This document shows positions 62,141-64,000 of a DNA stretch of 64,000 bases, one piece after another. Position 1 is the first letter of the stretch; every line of letters starts with the position of its first letter. The notes under the pieces were generated by a model. The model had not been told where the DNA came from. It saw only the letters and a list, made by a program, of their open reading frames with translations, and did no database searches. Origin of the DNA: Sphaerulina vaccinii (Eukaryota > Ascomycota > Dothideomycetes > Mycosphaerellales > Mycosphaerellaceae); contig JAKUDP010000023.1 of assembly GCA_022570795.1 (NCBI GenBank), forward strand, positions 248,001 to 312,000, read 5' to 3'. The position numbers were made by a program, and so were the translations under genes.

Positions 62141-62590
62141 GTGAGTGGATTGAGAAGAGAATGGGTACATGCGAGTCCAAGTGGAATTCGTGCTTCGAAC
62201 ACGGATGTTGATCAGGATAGCTAGCGTCAAATGATATCCAGATCCTGTCTCAGTGTATTCATAAGCTCTTGTATGAAGTCCGAGGTGGCTTTAGGGTTGT
62301 CCGAAACCTGTGGGACAACGATGAAGGTGAGCTTAGCAATTTCTTCGGTCAGCTAGGAGTAGTCTATGAAAAGAGAGCGTAGCTGTAGCAAGGAAACATC
62401 TCAACGACAGTGTTCAATTCAGCATACTGGCTTGTCAATACCCACAAGAGCTTAGTCTGTCAGAAACGGGACGAAGCAGTTATTCTCATTCTCATACAAC
62501 TCTATATGAGAGACTACGCTTCTTCTCAGTCTCGTCTAACACTGGCGGAACGTCTCTTCTTAGTCTCGGTCAACGCTGGCAGTACATCAA
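62141..62590. other. Intergenic, nothing recognised
   Basis: About 450 bp between converging genes. Short ACTCTATATGAGAGACT-like words; no structure. Confidence 0.5.
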
Positions 62591-64000
62591 TCAGAAGTCT
62601 GCCTCAGCAAACAGCTTACCCTCCAACAATTGACCCATATGCGTCTTTGCAATGCTCTCGCCGTTCTTTCTGATAGTCGACATCAAGACCTTGAGAAAGT
62701 GGACAGGACTCTTCGTCAATCCCGACTGTCCTCCCGTCCGGCCTTGATCATCGCGAAGAATGTACCCTACAGCGTCCTGCTGCCATCCTTGCTGTGTCAT
62801 CGTCTGCGTGACAGTTGTCGTTGAAAGACCAAGAAACCCGCAGATCTCGAGATAGTCTTCGTACGACGTGATATACAATTGCCCGGCAAAGAGGTCAAGC
62901 TGCACAGCCAAGGAGCGCGGGACCGAGCATGAAACCTGGGCCGGGACAGTGTGGAAGTCCAGGTCACTTAGGGACGCGTAGCCTGAGTTGACTCGAGGCT
63001 TGTACATATGCAACGTGGCTACGTCGACAATATGCATCTGGTTGTAGATTTGGTTGGCCTCTGATGGGCTGATGATGAGAAGGCGCTCGATGGTCTCACT
63101 TCCAGCCTGACGATGCGACAGTATCCACTGCACCTGTCTGTGGAATGCGTCCCGAACGCCACTGGAAGGCTGAATTGTTTCAGCGAAGTCTTTGGTTACC
63201 AACAGCTTTGAAGTCTTGCTCAATTGTGCCAGTGGGAAGTCCTTAGCTGCGCTAGAACCGGCAAAAGCCTGAAAGGCAGGCATGTATGCTTTCGAGTTGC
63301 TTGAGTAGACTCCCGAGAGGGCGAACTTGCAGACATCCTGATGCAAGTGATGCAAGACAGGCTTAGCATTCGAGACCCGCTGTACTTGGCGCTCCTGCTC
63401 GATTTCTGGGGACAGCTCGCGTTCCTGCTCTTCTTGGAGAGTGCTAGAGTTGAATTCGAGGTCATCGAAATCCTCGCAACGATCGGCGATTTGCTGGAGC
63501 CTAGCATTGTCACTCATTGCCAAATGATGAGGGTGGCTATCTGCTGTGCGTGGCCGATACCGATCGTCGAGGGACTGAGCTTCCTTCTCGAGAAATCGCT
63601 CCGCGCCGGCCTTGGTCATTTGTGTCTTGCTGTGCTCCCATAACTCGTCGTGACGAACGAAGCGCTCGCCCTGCACCGCCCACAAGGGCATGCTACGACG
63701 AATATCTTTGTAGGTCTCAGAGATTGACCACTGTAAGACATCGGCTACAGTGATGTCTATGGAGCGGCCAGGATTGGTAGCTGTGAGCTCGAAGATCTTG
63801 GTTTGGATCTCCTCCGGGACACAGAATACAACAGTTTGTCCCTGCCCAAGCTTACGCATTCGCATACAAGCTTGCACAAGCCTGTCTTTAGTCAGACCTG
63901 CGCCCAGTGTGACCACTGCTCTGTAGTGTCTAGGCAGCTGAAGATCAATGCCACGTGTATGTGCTTCGTCCAGGAATACCAGGCAAGAACCAAGTCTATT
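62591..64000 (-). CDS. C-terminal part of a DUF3638/DUF3645 family giant protein (partial)
   Basis: Minus-strand frame open from 64000 to the stop at 62591, about 469 codons within the window; the gene continues beyond the right edge. The segment LVFLDEAHTRGIDLQLPRHY near the edge, followed by TLGAGLTKDRLVQACMRMRK and TVVFCVPEEIQTKIFEL, is the conserved helicase-like DEAH and motif VI-like part of the very large (about 3000 aa) fungal proteins carrying DUF3638 and DUF3645, often auto-annotated as ubiquitinyl hydrolase or P-loop ATPase. The C-terminal 300 residues hold a charged coiled coil and regions such as LQLDLFAGQLYITSYEDY and SPVHFLKVLMSTIRKNGESI. Function is not established in fungi. 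No internal stop or frameshift in the visible part; intron status beyond the edge is unknown. Confidence 0.9.
   Translation of the reverse strand, partial: NRLGSCLVFLDEAHTRGIDLQLPRHYRAVVTLGAGLTKDRLVQACMRMRKLGQGQTVVFCVPEEIQTKIFELTATNPGRSIDITVADVLQWSISETYKDIRRSMPLWAVQGERFVRHDELWEHSKTQMTKAGAERFLEKEAQSLDDRYRPRTADSHPHHLAMSDNARLQQIADRCEDFDDLEFNSSTLQEEQERELSPEIEQERQVQRVSNAKPVLHHLHQDVCKFALSGVYSSNSKAYMPAFQAFAGSSAAKDFPLAQLSKTSKLLVTKDFAETIQPSSGVRDAFHRQVQWILSHRQAGSETIERLLIISPSEANQIYNQMHIVDVATLHMYKPRVNSGYASLSDLDFHTVPAQVSCSVPRSLAVQLDLFAGQLYITSYEDYLEICGFLGLSTTTVTQTMTQQGWQQDAVGYILRDDQGRTGGQSGLTKSPVHFLKVLMSTIRKNGESIAKTHMGQLLEGKLFAEADF

Noticed and set aside
1..64000. tRNA, rRNA, CRISPR arrays or telomeric repeats
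   Set aside because: Scanning for T-loop-like GGTTCGA words, rRNA-like conserved blocks, regularly spaced short repeats and TTAGGG runs gave nothing convincing; the regular 100-bp array lacks short conserved repeats with unique spacers.

Overview
The window is nuclear DNA of a filamentous ascomycete. Genes lie on both strands with no operons and are broken by short GT-AG introns of about 43-65 nt, many with CTAAC/CTGAC-type branch sites. The families seen are typical of Pezizomycotina: a HET-domain protein, a GH16 secreted glucanase, a patatin-like phospholipase, small cysteine-rich secreted proteins, a germin-like cupin, BTB and F-box-like proteins, and a DUF3638/DUF3645 giant. A Dothideomycete (Mycosphaerellales-like) is my best guess. 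That is inference; the species cannot be read from the sequence.

Layout. 1-10 kb: a partial NAD-dependent epimerase-like gene, a TA-flanked MITE, a C2H2 zinc-finger gene, a GH16 glucanase, three diverged ~200-bp repeats with a CTG microsatellite, and a BTB protein. 10-20 kb: acyl-CoA-binding protein, a HET-like N-terminal relic, patatin-like phospholipase, a two-module cysteine-rich secreted protein with a disrupted frame, an AAA ATPase with a GC-AG intron, and a cupin. 20-30 kb: an unknown gene, a small secreted cysteine-rich protein, a damaged HET gene and an amino-acid permease. 30.6-35 kb: a repeat-rich block made of inverted degenerate copies of the 5' end of the mRNA-export factor gene MEX67, a minisatellite sharing MEX67 coding sequence and a ~100-bp tandem array, followed by intact MEX67 and a further ~36-bp array. 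36-48 kb: a WD40 protein, a long stretch without a supportable gene, a PAN/Apple-like Ser/Thr-rich secreted protein, a secreted unknown and an NTF2-like protein. 48-64 kb: NOP14 divergent from a membrane-anchored unknown, an F-box-like gene whose 3' end is duplicated twice, a frameshifted SDR gene, a degraded ORF, an F-box-like gene, a cysteine-rich single-pass membrane protein, TVP38 divergent from an FMN-dependent alpha-hydroxyacid dehydrogenase, and the C-terminal part of a DUF3638/DUF3645 giant running off the right edge.

How the parts relate. Conserved housekeeping genes (ACB1, MEX67, NOP14, TVP38) are intact and mostly single exon or simply spliced. Accessory genes between them are repeatedly damaged (HET gene, SDR gene, cysteine-rich gene, HET relic, ORF at 54.9 kb). 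Local duplication of gene ends (MEX67 5' end, F-box gene 3' end) is the most distinctive structural theme. I found no tRNA, rRNA, CRISPR array or autonomous transposon.
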